64,000 bases of DNA from Sipunculus nudus. Its lineage: Eukaryota; Annelida; Sipuncula; Golfingiida; Sipunculidae. Below are positions 12,901 through 27,900 of this stretch, piece after piece (the first letter of the stretch is position 1; every line of letters starts with the position of its first letter). Under the pieces are notes generated by a model that saw nothing but the letters and a program-made list of their open reading frames with translations, did no database searches and had not been told where the DNA came from. The stretch covers positions 6,194,664-6,258,663 of the forward strand of contig CM049315.1 in assembly GCA_026874595.1 (NCBI GenBank), written 5' to 3'. The position numbers were made by a program, and so were the translations under genes.

Positions 12901-15900
12901 GGGACTAACTGAAATTCTATCTTCAGTTTTTTACCCATATTTTATATATATTTTTTTTTGAGCTATATAATTAGGTACAAAATTATAATGCCTCACTGTT
13001 GTCACGCACATTTGGAAGAAAATTGCCCCAACCAATCATTTAGATTTATCATTAACACTGACACTAACAGCTGTTAAAAGCCACTATGCTGGCAGATATT
13101 GAGCACTGGTAATCAAAATACTAACTGAACAGAATAGGTAATGTACACCTTCTATTTTCTCAGGATATGGCTGAACAGTTTGTAATGTATAATGCTGCTG
13201 ACTTCAGATAGGAATCTTTAGTTTTCAGAGTGGCTGCTTTGTATGACTTGGCCAAGGTATGTGTTTACTATAACATTAGTGATACCAGTATAAAGTTGTA
13301 TGTATTTTGGTTTCAGGTTTCATTGCAAAATCATGAAGCTACAGTGGTTCATGACCCAGAGCTGCTATCACCCAATGAAGTTGCCGAGTTAATCGACGAT
13401 ATGGGGTTTGAGGCCAAAGTGAAGGACACCCAGTTCAAGGATGTAGTGGTGTTTATCGAGGGTATGACATGTATGTCATGTGTGCGAAACATTGAAGGAA
13501 CATTGTCTGTTAAACCTGGAATCAAGTTCATCAAAGTGTCTTTGGAACAGAAACTTGGATATGTGAAATATGACTCTGCAGTGACAAACAGTGATGCTGT
13601 TAGGGACATGATTGATGATATGGGGTTTGAGGCTTCACTCAAGTCCCCAGACGGCATCACAAAGAGTCCCAGTGAAAAGCAAAGTGCCACAGTGAAAATC
13701 CGAGTGGAAGGCATGACTTGTAACTCATGTGTAAAAAACATTGAAGGCAACATATCAAGTAAGGGGGGAGTGTTGAACATCACAGTGTCCCTTAATGACA
13801 ATGAAGCTACCATAGTGTATGATCCGTCAAAGACAAACCCGGAGGTTTTACGAGACCACATCGATGACATGGGATTTGATGCATTTCTTGATCAAAAGAA
13901 AAATGGCATCAGCATTAACATTCCTGATTCAAGTTGTGTGATTTCAATCGAAGGCATGACTTGTAATTCTTGTGTGAAAAACATTGAAAATAACATCTCA
14001 GGCAAACCTGGTGTCACAGAAATAAGAGTGTCACTCACAGAAAAGAAAGGATTTGTGATATACCAACCCAATGTTACCACTGCAGCTGAGATCACAGAAA
14101 TGATTGATGATATGGGGTTTGAAGCAAAATTACTGAGTGATTCTCCTGTTGTGGGGGATGATGGTTCTACAAAAACAGTAGTTCTGAGTGTAAAAGGGAT
14201 GACATGTAATTCATGCGTTAAGAACATTGAATCCAAGATGGCCACAAAACCTGGTGTGAAATCTCTCCAAGTTTCTCTCAGCAATGAAACCGCGACCTTC
14301 ACCTATGACCCCATACTGGTCACCCCAGAGCAGTTACGGGATGCTGTAGATGACATGGGATTTATTGTAACCCTGCCCAGCTCAGGTAAGGAATCTTTAC
14401 AAAGTCTTAGTACTGTGGACCATTATTATGAACTAAATGTAATTGTTGCCAGTGTCAGCGAGTCTGTGCTTTCTTATTAATACAATAGAGGTTTTTCCTC
14501 ATGGTCACCCTGCTTTAAGGAAAAGAAAGGACATCGATACTATACAATTTAGAGTATTCTTAGAAAATTGAAATAAAAGCTGTCATCATTAAGGTTAAAC
14601 TGTATTGATAAAATTACATCATTTTTATAGTGTTTCATGTTTACTGTTCCAAAAGGTTGAATGGTCCTGTGTTGAGGTTATTTTGTACAGATGAACTAGA
14701 TCTGAGCTCTTACACAATTGAGCCAAAGTGCTGCCTTGCAATGTTCTCAAAGTCTCACACTATTCGTCTAGGATTACGACAATTCTATCATCTGCCATGT
14801 TCAGAGAACTTTCTTGTTATTTCTTAACTAAGAACTTGTTACTTTTGTGGAGTATTAACAAACTGATTTCACAACTTTAACTACTTTAGTGTTAGCTAGG
14901 GAAAAATTGTGTTTAGAATACTAAGCTTTTGAGAAACAGCTGTTGGTTAAAAATTTATGCTCTTTTAGAGTTTAAAGTAATGTAGCAATTAAAATTCTGA
15001 AGTATTTGAGTAGGTTAATTTGCCATGAAAATGACATACTACTTTAAATTATGTTCATGATAAAAAATTTGCTTACCGGACTGCCTTGTCAATAAGTTTA
15101 ACAGGTTATTAGTAAATGTAAAGAGCATAAAAAAAGGAGTGCATCTTTACAGGTTTCCAACAGGGAATAAACAAAGTAGTGAAAAAGGTTCAGAATGGTG
15201 TGTAATATTTGTATGCTTACTTGAACATTAAACAACTTTATATGTATTCTGTAATCTTAGATATACTTTACAGGAATGAATAGCATCTTGTTAAATTGAG
15301 ACTGATACCCTCTTTTGAGAAACGATATTGAAAATTTAGTCCCTTAATTCCATTAAAAGTAAAATTAATTATTTGAAATATGATTATTATATTGATAGAT
15401 ATTTTTTGCCAATGCTGTCTGATCATTGAATTTTGCTTAAGTATTACCTCTTCAAAACACAATTATCACACTGGTTGATAATGATAAGTTTAAGCTCATG
15501 AGAAAAATTCTTAGTTGTACATGACTTGATGACTAACAGTACTGACATCAGTCAGAATGAGTACAGTCATTGGTCTGTGTTGTTTTGCTGCTAATATATT
15601 TGTAGTATGCTCATCAGGCCTCTTGTTGTAACATTTATATATTATTTTAACTTAAGTTAAAATACATATGTTTTGATAATATTAGATTAAGTTGTATGAT
15701 CTACACTAATTCTAGATGACTGTCAAAGTCCTGAGTGTCCAGGTGTCAGTAAGTCATGACTCTAATACTGAATTTCCAACTGCTTAATCTAACATCTGCT
15801 TTTCTCTTCTGTACTGCTGTCCTTAGTAATCTTTTATATAAAAAATGTGTACAAGACAAATGTGATTGTTTCTTACTCACTGGATAATTTCATGCAAAGA

Positions 15901-18900
15901 ACCTGACTCACAATGAAATTGTTACATACAGACACAAAAATTTGATTGATTAAGCTTGATTAGTAATAGATAATGTAATTATTATAGATAATGTTCACAT
16001 TAAACAGATTTTTGTGAGTTCATATGTTACCTTACCCCTAAGAAAAAAAACAGATATAATTGTACCATTGCTAATGCATAATCTGTTAACTTTGTTACCA
16101 GTTTGAACTTTGATATCTGACAGTTGTGTTTGTTTTTTTTGTTTAAACATATTTATTTAACCAGGATTACAAAAATAGCCGTTAGGCTAATGCAAATGTT
16201 TTCCTGGGAAACATATATACAAACAAAGATTCAGTACAAATACATGGTGATGACAAGTTAACATAGTAACACTAACATAGTGTAAACAAACATATACGTT
16301 AAAAAAAATAAAACAAAAATAAAAAAAAAAAAACACACACACACATACTCCATATACAAAAGTGCCTATTACATAGTTACATCAGATCCATTAAAGTATC
16401 AGACAGTTTAAATGAAATTACTATCAAAATCAAAATCGTTTTGTGTTCCTTATGTATCTGTATACGTGACTAAAGAGTTTAAAATTATCTGTAGTAGTCA
16501 GGGAGCTACTGCCACAAAGTAAAATTCTAACTATTTCTAACTTAGTTTTCCTAGAATAATTTTCATTTATATGTGGCAATGCAAAACAGCAAAATTCCTG
16601 CAAACTAGCAAGAAGTGTGTGTCTCTGTTCAATATAAAGTGGGCAGTCCAAGAAATAATGAACAACAGTTTCGTCGGCGAGATCACATTCACAAGTTGGC
16701 TTTTCAGTTAAGTTGACCTTAAACAGAGTACTGTTTAGGGTGCTGCAGTCAGTGCGTAACCGCGTGTGTAGGATATTATCACGTCGTATACCACTGAAGA
16801 AATAATTTGGGGGCTTTTTTGGATAAAACATATCGCACAGTGCGTTTTTAAATGCAGTGGTAGAAGTAATTGCTCTCACCTTTTCTGGTAAGAAATTCCA
16901 AATTTTAACTGCCGTAGGAATAAATGAATGTTGTCCGGCATGGAGTCTGAATACTGGTACTCTGTACTCGCTGGCATTTCTTAGGTTATACGAGCCTTGT
17001 TTGCATTTATAACCGGATAATGTCTTTATCAGATAAGGAGGACCCAGGTTCTTTATTATTTTATAGAAAGTCGTGACAATTTTTACTTTCCTACGTACAG
17101 ACAATGTAGGCCAACCAAGCTCGTTTAACAGTTGTGTGCTGCTGCACCATCTTGTTGCGCCAGTGCACAGTAGCATGCCTTTGCGCTGAACACTTTCTAG
17201 ATTGTTCGCCTGTACTACAGAACAATTGTTAAATAGTATATCCCCATATTCGAGGACAGAAATCACCATTGATTTATACAGTCTATCTAGGACTTTTTTA
17301 GATAAAATGAACTTGAATTTTTGAAGCATTCCTATTCGTCTTGATGCTTTAGTACAAAGATGCCGAATATGGTCACCCCAGCTCAAGTCTTGAGAAAGCA
17401 GTATTCCTAGATGAGATAACTGTTCTACCTCAGATATAACAGTTTGATTTAATATAAGGGCGGGATGAGATTGTTCTTGATATTTCCTTGAAAATGTTAT
17501 GACTTTTGACTTAGTACTATTGAATGTAATGTGCCATTGTGAAGACCATTCCTCTAATTTTAATAGGTCACTATTTAGAGATTGGGCCGAGGCCACAGGT
17601 GATTTAATCTGGGTGTACAAGCAAGTATCGTCAGCGTACATACGTATAGTGTTTGTGATACCATAAGATATATCATTAACATAAACTAAATACAATAGCG
17701 GCCCGAGAATAGAGCCCTGTGGAACTCCTGCTTGTATATGAACAGTGTTTGATCTGTGGCCCTGGAGTAGAACTCTCTGTGATCGATCGTGTAGATAGGA
17801 CCCGAACCATTTCAGAATTTGTCCTGAAATGCCCATTTGCTGCAATTTAAAGAGGAGGCCCCTGTGCCACACCTTGTCAAAGGCCTTGGATACATCGAGG
17901 CAGATTAATCTTGTGTCCATACCTTCATCAAATCCCCTATATATAATATTAACAAGTTCAATCAGCTGGTACAATGGACTATCATTTTTCTTGTATGCAG
18001 AATTTATTGGTATAAGTACTTTGTGCCGAGTGAAGTATTCATAACATTTATTATAGACTAACCTCTCGAATATTTTAGATACATTATTCAACAGCGAAAT
18101 GGGTCTATAATTTTGGATTCTGGAACGGTCTCCTTTTTTAAATACGGGAATAACATTAGCTGTTTTCCATGTAGAAGGATATTTTCCGGTTAACAATGAC
18201 TTATTAAATAATTTGCAAAGCGGAGTGGCAAGTATGCAAGACATCTTTTTTAAAATGAGATTACATATTCCACCAGGACCTATGGCTTTGCCCAATTTAA
18301 GATTGTTCATGACCTGTTCTACTTCCGTAGGATTTAGTTGAAGTGATGACAAAAGATCATGTTGTATATTATTCAGAGGTGGGAGCTGTGTGGAATCGAC
18401 ATCTTCGGGAAGGATGGCCTGACTGCTAAAGTAATTATTGAAAGCTTCAGCCTTTTCAGTAGGGTCATGTATGATATCTTCATCCACTTCCAATGGTGGT
18501 ATTGGGGAATGTGTTTTTGTGCCCAGCAAGCCATGACTGATTTTCCACCACAGCTTAGAATCATGATACTCTACGTCTAGCTGATTACTTATTTTATTCC
18601 AATAACTTTTCTTTTGCTTTCTGATCTCGGATACAACCATATTTCTTGCCTTTTTAAAGGACGCGTAATGGTCCGGCTGGTTATTACTTTTAAACCTTTT
18701 CCATGCCCTATTTCTTTGTCTTATCATGTGTCTTATGTTTGCATTCATCCACGGCTTGTCAGTTGGTCGAATGGTTACTGTTTTTAATGGAACAGATTGT
18801 TTAATTGCATACGTAATTATATCACAAACTGATACTGCAATGTCGTCTACGGAATCAAAAACATCATATAATGCATCCCACGGAGCATTTTGAAGACATT

Positions 18901-21900
18901 CTTCAAGCATTATAAAGTTTGTTTCGTTATATTTAAAAATTTCACGTTCATATGATTTCGGTTTATACACCTTGAGCAAAACCGACCAGGCCGTGACAGC
19001 ATGGTCGCAATTTGAAAGCGGTGACATTAAGTGAACATTAGTAAGACGTCCGGGCGAATCAGTGATTAGTAAATCAAGCAAGCTAGAACTATTCTCTGTT
19101 ACTCTTGTTGGTTCGGAAATAAGCTGCTGTAGTCCTAATTGTTGTAGTACATTTAAGAGTTCATTGCCAAGTTCACTATCATCATGGTTAGAATACCACT
19201 TCACACACCTGTCATTGAAATCGCCAGATACAATCACAGCGTATGGATTTTTTGCTAGAGCACTGTTTAGACTTTGTGTCAATTTATCTAAGAATAATTT
19301 GCGAACTTCGCTTGACTGGCCTGGAGGTCTGTAATATACCCCTATAATCACTCGTTGTTTTCGTACGTGTATTTCTGCCCATAAACACTCAGTGTCTGGC
19401 TGTTCAAGATCGTAACTTCTAGAGTATGTGAGGTGATCTCTTATAAAAAGTGCTACCCCACCCCCATGCCTATTCCTATCTCTACGTAAAACAAGATGAA
19501 AACCGGGTAAGGAAACGGAGGTATCATGGATACTACCATCTAGCCATGTTTCTGAAACACATACAATATCCATATTTTCTGTGATTGTTAAATGCTGAAG
19601 TTCTGACAGTTTTCCCTCCGCCAATATACTTCTCACATTAATGTGGCACATCTTTAGATTATGTTTATTCCGTGAAACTTTTATTTGCGGGCCAGGGTTA
19701 GGATGGACATCTATGCTAGTTGACATTAGTAATTTGTAAAGTTCGGTGAGATGTCTTTTACTTAATATGTTTGCATTGAGTTGCTTGCACATTGCAAAAC
19801 GTGATGTTAAAGTTTTGTTGTAGAAAAGACCAATAGCAGCGCGATACTGAACTATAGAATCACCCATTAGAGAAACCGGTCCTTTTAAAGTACCCAAAGT
19901 ACCAGGTCATTGATTCACATGCATCACGGTCAAAACTTTTCTTAACAGGATATATGTAAAAAATCATTATTATACCCTGACTATCCATATATGAGCATAG
20001 TTTGATGATACTACCAAGATCGGATCTGTTGTGAAATAACACCATTTGTAAATACGACATAAAACCTAATGAACAAAACAAAACAATCATAGACGAGACA
20101 AAAGACGGGCGAAGGACTACACAGTAACACAAAAATGCAAACAAATATGAATATGACATGTTATAAAGGGTGTCGAGTAATGGGCTGTCTAGATGTTCAC
20201 TTTGTATTACAAATGTTTAAATCTGCATGTGACCCAGGATATTTTCCAGGTTATGTTTTCTATTGTGATATTACAATATATGTAGTTTGAAAGTGCAAAA
20301 GACCCTGAAATTTTTCCAGGGTTATATTCTCTGGATAATTTAAAAGAAGCTTTGTGAATGAAATGTAGCTTGTTCGTATCTCACTAAATATAACATAACT
20401 ATATGAAAGAAATGCATGAAAATAATAGAATTTTTACCTCTTACACATTATTGAAGAACAAGTGACAAATAGAAATAATAATATTATCTCAGTACTACCA
20501 CAAAAGTAAACAGTGAGCGAATGTATCATGCGACAGACGCACGAGTTTTGGTACCGGTCAGGCTTGGACGAAATGAATGGTTACCATAGTACTACCCAAA
20601 GAGTCAAATATGATCCTAGGCCAGATACCAAAGAGCATGTTAGCAGTGTTTCGGGTTTGTGGTGACGACCAGTGTACTAATTAACCCTGTGCTGAAAACC
20701 AGGTGTGAGAGGTACTTAAATATTTAAGTGTAGACGATTTACTCACACCTGCAGCGGTAACCGTTCGAATCACGTACGCTCCCTAGCGTTGTACTCCAGG
20801 AACCCGTGTTGTGTGAGATTGAATACATGCACTTTCGTGACGTTACAGTTATGCAATCACTATTTTGACTGGAAACTTGTTATGCGATTGGAGACACAAG
20901 ACCTATGTGCATCGATTTAGTTTGTAAACAACAATCGCATAACTACCCGACTGCGTAAGCGAAAACACAAAAGAAAAATTTTGCTTTTTTTTTTTAAGGT
21001 TGGAAGCTTTCCTGTTAAAAAAAGTTATGTAGGTGGATATGTAAATATACAAATTACTATCTGAAAACACTTTATTCATATCTAGCACCGAGATCGAAAG
21101 GTGAAAAAGTGTTAATCAAAAACACTAATCTAAACCTGATAGTCCGGGAAGAGTGAGGCCAGGTCTTCTTTTGTTGTAACTGTTTTGATGTTGTCATTGT
21201 GGAGTCGAATAAAAATCTTGCCGTCGTATGTCCATGTGTCCTTTATTTTGGATCGACGTTTCAGTTCACGACCGTGGAAAGCGAGATTCGCTCTTAATTT
21301 GGTCAAATCTTCAGACACTAATATTCCCGAAAGACTACCTGCGTTTCGCTGATTTTTTGTCGACCGCAGTATTTTAACTTTTGCCTTGTGGTTCGTGAGT
21401 TTAAGTAGCACAGGACGGGGCTTGGCATCAGAGGCTTTATTAGGTTTGCCGACACGGTGCATACGGCATATATCACTGTCCTCTAGTTTTAGTTTCAGTG
21501 AGCTTGTTAAAGTTTCCTGCACTTTAAAGTCCAAGTTCTCATCTGGAGTCTCGGTGATACCAAACACTCTCACAGAGTTTCGACGGCTATATTGTTGCTG
21601 TTCATCTAAAGCGTTATATAGGGACTGCAGTTCTGAATTAACCTGTGCTAGTTTATTTTCGCAGAATTTTAGCTGTTCCTTGATCTGTGTTATTTCATTC
21701 CTCTGGTCATTGATAACCTTTTGTTGTTCAGCTAATTTAGCGTCAAGTTTATCATTTAAATATTCTGCATGCAGCTGCAAAAACTCTGCTAATAACCCCA
21801 CAGTGAGAGGAGCATCAGGGTCCAGGCTTGTCAGAGCTGCCCTGATAGGGTTCACAGATGCAGTAGATGCAGTGTTGGCGATGTTTTCTGCCATGGCTGA

Positions 21901-24900
21901 TTTTGGCCGTTTTTCACAGAGGTTCGGGGTGCTGGGTGATATAGAGCTATCAGAGCCACGGGTGCGCTTGTTTTGAGTTCCTAATGGCGTTACGGGAGTG
22001 AGATCTTGTGATTCACTCATTGTCCAACAAAGTATATAACAGTCAATATGGGAATATATGTAACTCCTACCTTTAAAAATTGCACAACACTGCTCTCTCC
22101 ATATATGACAGTGTACAACGGAAATTTTTGCGAGTGTCCTTTCCTCCAAAATTGCGAAAAATTTACACTGATGTAGTCATTTTAGGTGTTTAATATCCAG
22201 GCTTGGTAAGATCAAATTCAAACCGCAGGCATTTGCGTCATTTTTAGAGGTTTGCGCCCAACACTCAAGTTTGCATTAGGCTACTGCCTTCATGCCTCAC
22301 GCTCGGGAGCAGCACAAAACACGTCCGCACACCTCGACAGACACCGGAGGAGAAAAAAAAAAAAAAAAAAAACATATATTAGTTTTCTTTAACTGATTAC
22401 CATTATGTTAAACCAAGAGTTCAAATTTTATACTTTGTAAACTGTAGCACAAAATCAAAATGTATAATAATCACAACAGTAAAATAAATTTCACACTCTT
22501 TACAGAGTGGTCATACACTGCAGCCATTCTTTATCTCCTTGACTTTAACCACTGCTTTGTTTGGTGAGGTTTACAGATTTTCACCACCAGGCTTGGCACA
22601 GGGCCAAGAATTAGAATCAAACCAATGAGAGTAGGATGTCATGAGTCTAAAACTTGTTCGATGGACAATATGACTACCAGCTCTCATTGTTCTGTTTACA
22701 ATTTTGGCTCTTGGCACCCCTGATGGTGAAACCCAAATGCACTTGCTATAAACAGCAGTGGATGTCAAGGATATAAAGAATGACTGAAGTGTATTACCAT
22801 GCATAAGGAGTGTAAAAAGTTTGGTTGTTTATTTAGACATGCTCAATCTATATACAGGGAAACCTTGTTGTTTCAAACTTGGTTAAGTCAAATTCCCGCA
22901 TGTGTCGAAGTTAAATGTGGAGTCCCTGTAAAAAACAGTTAAAACCTTACTAATTTAACTCCTTTAGTGTCGAACCAGGATTTGTTGTAAAACCTGATGT
23001 GTTGACGTGTTTTGTTTGTCCCCAGCTAGTATTTCTATTGCTTATCTCGAATTCATGTCGCTTGAATGTCTGGATAACTGTTGTGCCCAGCCCGTCAATC
23101 ATGATTGGATCATGATGACCAGTTATACAAAATTAATACTGGCAAGGCTCTTAATCATCAAGAGTAATCATCTGTCGCTGGATTTGAGGTCATGGCGCTT
23201 TAATGTTTGGATAACAGTTGTGCACGATTTATCTATCATACCTACGGCCGTGATGACCAGTTAAATAATTAATACCAGCAAGGTTCTTACTGATCAAGGG
23301 CGATGGTTTACACACCTAGTCTGTTGTTCACCTGTTTTGTCAAATAGTCATGAATATGCTTTTTCTCTCGTTGACAAAGCATCAGGTCGAAATGATAAGT
23401 TATTAATAAACCAAACATAATGGAATCCTTAGCTTTGATGTGTCTAGGATAAACATACAGGACTCTAAATAAAGGGAGGAAGATGAGATATTTATTAATA
23501 AATAAATTTATAATAAAATTTGTGTTGTTCTTTCACGCAAAAATTTGTGAGAACTATATAACATAGGCCCTATACAAGTGCAGTATTTATCAATAATAAT
23601 CAAGGCTGGAGAAGGTAGAATATAATGAATATCACTTGTCTCAAACTCTGGTTGTGTCGAGGTAATTTCACCAGTCCCTTCATCTTCGACACAACAAGGT
23701 TTTACTGTATGTTAATTCAACTTCAAACAGAGCATGAGGCCAGGGTGTGCGATGTTTACACCAGGCTGCCTGTGGTTTATCACAGGACTGACAAATTATT
23801 CTAAATCTTGCAGTCTGCAAGATTGATATATAATAATGTTCTTCATCAATAAATACAACTTCTCACTGTGTGTCTTTGTTGTGAACATATGGTAGGTTTT
23901 TATCCATTTTACAAATAAATTAAAATCCTGTTGTGTCCAGGTCAAGTAAATGACACTATATTTGACACTAGATAGGTGCTAAAAAAGTGGATGCCTAAAT
24001 TTAAGTTGATATTTTTCTCATTAAGATAGCTCATAGAGGAGAGTTCAGTTCAGGACCTGTTGGCCTAGCAAGGTTTAGTATAATATGATATATTAACAGC
24101 AGATTCTCGCTTATCAGATCATCATTGGGGAAAGTAGATTTGGTCAGATAAATGGGGTCCTGATATAATACATTTTCTGTTGAAAATAATTTATTATATT
24201 TATAATAATCATTGAGAACTTGGTGTATATTTTCTTGTAGTTTAATGACAACATTGTCTTTGTGTATCATACCTGTAGAGGCCTACTTGGTAAACGAATG
24301 ATTCAGTCTTCTATTTATACATTTTTTTATGAAAATGTAAAGAAAGATAATATGATACAGTAAAATTACTGTTATTGATGGATCAAACCTTGTCATATTT
24401 TTGCAGCTGTCAGCACCCCAAGACTCCCTCGTCCATCTGATGTGTCCAGTAGCTGCAGCAGCAATGGAAACGGAGCCAGACTGAAAGAATCCCCGAGCAA
24501 GAGGGTGGCCTTCGTCTCTAGTTCACCTGATATCGCAGACGAAGACGAGCTGGAAAAGTGTCATCTCAAGGTCACCGGGATGACCTGCTCCTCATGTGTG
24601 GCAAATATCGAGAGGAATCTGATGAAGGTTGAAGGTAAGATAGATATCTATTTTGGTTTTTTTTTGGTTTGGGCATCATTAAGAAAAGTCTCAATAATCC
24701 TACTGTAATTTGCAGTTTTGGGCAGGGTCACAGGTCTATACTTCACTGACACACATCCCCTTGTCACCTAACTCTGTCCTTATTATAAAGGGATATAGTA
24801 ATGCCTCTGTTCGTGCGTCTGTCTGTCCGTGCTTCCGTCTGTCTGTCCGAAATTGCTTTGTGGATCAATTTCAAGACAAACCGTTTGCCCAAAACCTGCC

Positions 24901-27900
24901 ATCTCGCACATATGGCCTACCCACCCATGGATGAAAACCCTATCGATTTTGAGGTCACAGGGTCAAAGGTCACGGCCACAGCACCGACTTCTTGAAAAAG
25001 CTTGTGGATTGATTTCAAGCCAAACCCTTTGGCCTAAACCTTTCATCTCGCACATATGGCTTACCCACCCATGGATGAAGAAACCTATCGATTTTGAGGT
25101 CACGGGGTCACAGGTCATGGCCACAGCACCCACTTCTTGAAAAAACTTGTGGATCAATTTCAAGCCAAACTGTTTGACCTAAACCTTTCATCTCGCACAT
25201 ATGGCTCACCCACCCATGGATGAAGAAACCTATTGATTTTGAGGTCACAGGGTCAAAGGTCACGGCAACAGCACCCACTTCTTGAAAAGCTTGTGGACCC
25301 ATTTTAAGCAAAACCGTTTGGTCTAAACCTTTCATTTCGCACATATGCCTCACACACCAATGCACGTACAACTTATTGAGTTTGACATCAAAGCTCAAGT
25401 GCACACACCTCCCCACCTCATTTTAACATTTGAGTAATACACCCCATATCATTATTCTCCCATGCGAGGGGATGCTCCGCTTTGTGGTGCCCTTGTTAGA
25501 TTCTATACTGTCCTCAGAGTACTTTCATGTTGCTTTCCCATCCTCTTTTCAAACCTCGACTGGTTTCATTCTTCCAGTTTCTAGAATCTGCTCTTGCAGC
25601 TGCTGTTTTGCCTACACAAAAAGCTGGGTCACAAGCTCGGTCACAGGGAGCAAAATGTACAGTTAGTGATTAAAACAATTTATCCCTCATTGTCATGATC
25701 GGGGTGCTGGAGAGACCAGCAGTAGCTCATTGCCAAGGAGGTACTCTGTGTTGACCTTGTGGATAGATCACATGTGACCCAGTCTCTCATACCTCTACTT
25801 TTATTGAAGTTTAAACAGTATGGATGTGGATGTGTATATGTCAGGGCCCAAAACCTTATCTGGAGCAGTAGACATAAAGTTTGTTTGGTTGGATCCCTGA
25901 TTTTCAGTTTTGAGTTCTTGTAGTAATGTTATAAACACCTTGAAGTTTGGGGATTCAGTTGTATCTTGTATGATTGTGTCATATTTCTAGCACCATGAAA
26001 GGAAGGAAATATTATATTTCTGACTGTGCAGTATTTGTATAATAGTAAAAGTCAGGGAATTTTATTTCTGGTTGGGAAATATTAGTATTGCTCTGAAATG
26101 TATGGCACTTGGTATCTCGGATTGTGTGATGTGCGTTTTATGTTATACCGGTATCTGTTTCATCCTGAAAATAGAGGACATTTTGTACCTCTGATTTCTT
26201 ATCACCCTGAAAGTTGACTTCTGTACCTGATTATTTAGTATTGTATAAGCCTGAAAATTTGGGCATGTATATTCCTTATTGTGTAGTACTTTTTCCCTCA
26301 AAGTTTTGGGTTATATCTCTAATTGTGTAATATTTGTATTACCCAGTTAACATTGAGCTAGAGTGATATTTTTGTATACCTCACTGATATTACTTACATT
26401 GTCCTTCAGGTGTTAAGACTGTCCTGGTGGCTTTGATGGCTCAGAAAGCAGAAGTTAAATATGATGCGGCTTACATCATGCCATCCCAGATAGCACAGAG
26501 GATCGTAGAAATGGGTTTCGGAGCAACTGTGCTGGAATCTGAGGTTGCTGGCCAAGGCACAGTGGAAGTGAATGTAAGTTATAAGGGATGAAGGAAATGT
26601 GATGAAAAAAAACACAAGTCCATGAATAGAATGGTAAAGCCTCATCCGAGGCTGCAAGCAAAATTTAGGGATCAGCTATGGATTAGACAATGTTTGGAAT
26701 AAGGTCAAAAATGGAAATCCTGTGCAAATCTGTGACCTAAGACAAATATTGGGCACAAAGCTCAGCCTTTTAAATTCAGCCATATTTGAGATCTAGGGCA
26801 AACAGCAAATTGTAGAAGAAAGAGGGAAAACAATTAAAATTGAAATTGATGGTTAACACCCAGAGCGACCTTAGTAGGTCCACCCACAAACACTTTTTAC
26901 CCAAATATGAATATTGAAATTAACTCATTAACTTACATCCTACTGGGGGAGGCTTAATTTTATTAAAGAGGGATTTTGTTATATATTTATTATTTTAAAG
27001 GATAATTCCTTGGCACTGTGTTCTAAGAGGGTTTACGTGACCATACAATAAGGTTGATATGTAACTATTAAGTCTCCTGGTTTTCAGGTTTTATATGCAT
27101 GGGGTAGGAATAATTAAGAAGTTATAACGTTGTTTTACCATTTCAGCAGTTCTCTGAAGTTCTGCAAAAATCACACAAGTTTACTTTGAGTCACTGGCAG
27201 GATCTCCAAATGCCTGAAGTCAAATATCTTAATGCCTAAGCTGTGTCCTACCTGAGGTTATTTTACATGTGACAGGTATTGACCGTGTATTTTTGTATTC
27301 ACTGATACAGATAGAGGGAATGACTTGTGCGTCGTGTGTTCACCTGATAGAGTCCACAATAATGAAGAGAGCTGGTGTCTTGTCAGCATCTGTAGCACTG
27401 GCCACATCCAAGGGAAAGTTTGTGTACGACACAGAAGTCACTGGACCCAGGGACATTATTGATGCTATCAATGTAAGTTTATATGTAAATCCAACATAAA
27501 AGGTTCAGCATTATACCATACACGTTACCTGAACTATATGTAAATATATGTCTATATTGATTTAACTGTAGGTATAGATATATAGACATTGCATTACATA
27601 TATGGGGAAGTAATATTTAAATAGACCCTTACCATGAGACTTGTGACACCTGTTCAGGTGCTGTAATGGACAAAAATAGACTTATTTTGTTATCTATGAA
27701 ATGATAAAATTTGAGAAACAATTTTTCTTCAGGGTCAGAGTTCCTGTTGGAGCCTTTACCTTGTATGTAATTTAACTTGACAAAACCTGCAGTACAAGCT
27801 CATATGACCAGACCACACCAGATGTTAGTTTCATGTAATTTGCATTAATGAGGAAAAGGCTTGTAGTTGTCAATATTTTTCCATGCCATTAGCAACAGGT

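Larger units (their letters stand above)
16133..22352 (-). mobile_element. Non-LTR retrotransposon (LINE, jockey/CR1-like group), antisense to ATP7
   Basis: Read on the minus strand, a GC-richer leader (22352-22021) precedes an L1-ORF1-like gene, a 1.2-kb spacer, a long endonuclease/reverse transcriptase gene, and a 3' end with AATAAA and a short A run (complement of 16133-16140). Both ORFs are uninterrupted, so the copy is probably young. A 20-nt A run on the plus strand at 22353-22372 marks the far boundary. I see no clear target duplication. Whether ORF1 and ORF2 belong to a single insertion is inferred from strand and order. Confidence 0.8.

Noticed and set aside
13349-14302. Two minus-strand frames of 173 and 136 residues over exon 2
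   Set aside because: Antisense shadows of the HMA-encoding exon; no splice structure or domain.
21386-21976. 196-residue plus-strand frame
   Set aside because: Antisense shadow of LINE ORF1; Ser/Cys-rich without a domain.
24100-24290. Possible end of a pogo/Tigger-like element
   Set aside because: Only one end-like phrase; no inverted partner or TA pair could be placed.
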